From positions 61,244 through 125,243 of the forward strand of contig NZ_JAEMTA010000005.1 of NCBI RefSeq assembly GCF_016462545.1: 64,000 nt of DNA, given 5' to 3'. Made by a program: the position numbers and the translations under genes. Each line of letters starts with the position of its first letter. Within the stretch, counting starts at the first letter, position 1. The stretch is from Mycolicibacterium sp. GTDB taxonomy: Bacteria > Actinomycetota > Actinomycetes > Mycobacteriales > Mycobacteriaceae. Below, one piece after another: positions 63,867 to 64,000 of this stretch. The notes below the pieces were generated by a model. That model saw only the letters and a program-made list of their open reading frames with translations, did no database searches and was not told where the DNA came from.

Positions 63867-64000
63867 CTCCGGCCTCCAACGCCCTCGGTGGACGGTTTGG
63901 GAGACGGTGGGGACCAGTGCCAACCTTTGCCCAAACCTGTTGGCGACTCTAATCCCAAACGGTGCACGGAAAGAACTAGCGTGGGACCGTTGATTGCCTC

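Overview
The window is chromosomal DNA of a high-GC actinomycete, almost certainly a Mycobacterium/Mycolicibacterium (probably a rapid grower). It holds the mycobacterial SOS mutasome (imuA', imuB, dnaE2) with LexA boxes of mycobacterial type, the mfp conservon, a SAM-IV riboswitch in front of metY, sigJ and sdhCDAB. From memory of the family, the backbone follows the M. tuberculosis order Rv3395c down to Rv3316, read in the opposite direction, with several local insertions. No rRNA, tRNA, CRISPR array, transposase or prophage was seen.

Layout. 0-2 kb: a secreted S53 peptidase and a small lipoprotein. 2.2-4.6 kb: imuA'-imuB behind a LexA box. 4.6-5.5 kb: the ohrR-ohr peroxide pair with its own palindromic operator. 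5.5-11.7 kb: nucleoside hydrolase, the two-domain acyl reductase acrA1, htdY, an LpqD-like phosphatase, a DUF1348 protein and a DUF899 protein. 11.85-11.97 kb: a 39-codon relic of an FAD monooxygenase. 12.0-15.3 kb: dnaE2 behind a perfect LexA box. 15.5-17.4 kb: small exported protein, PPOX protein, nitroreductase, trmL. 17.6-22.5 kb: the mfp conservon ending in the pentapeptide gyrase protector MfpA. 22.5-26.6 kb: an FHA-ABC exporter (Rv1747 type) and two paralogous secreted proteins. 26.6-29.0 kb: Old Yellow Enzyme homologue, folD and a DUF3017 membrane protein. 29.1-30.0 kb: a DUF559 (PD-(D/E)XK-like) gene between two nearly identical hairpin repeats. 30.1-33.6 kb: the methionine operon metY-metX-methyltransferase under a SAM-IV riboswitch. 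33.6-43.9 kb: lipoprotein esterase, monomeric isocitrate dehydrogenase, alpha/beta hydrolase, xthA, trpS, YihY, small exported protein, dacB1 and an SMP-30/strictosidine-synthase-like protein. 43.9-58.5 kb: a catabolic and transport region with Lrp regulator plus class III aminotransferase, aldehyde dehydrogenase, Eis acetyltransferase, TetR, a polar amino acid ABC importer, gamma-glutamyltransferase, DUF1275, a tandem universal stress protein and two APC permeases. 58.7-60.2 kb: the ECF41 sigma factor SigJ, convergent with and overlapping its typical partner, a carboxymuconolactone decarboxylase-like gene that carries a consensus ECF41 promoter. 60.4-63.9 kb: sdhCDAB.

How the parts work together. 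The LexA-controlled genes form one damage-induced mutagenesis system. The methionine genes are controlled by SAM through the riboswitch. The mfp genes link a sensor-kinase-like membrane protein and a small GTPase to a DNA-mimic gyrase protector. The 44-58 kb genes look like uptake and breakdown of amines, amino acids or gamma-glutamyl compounds; that reading is inference. Two families of long intergenic hairpin repeats (four copies of one, two of the other) lie mostly just after genes.
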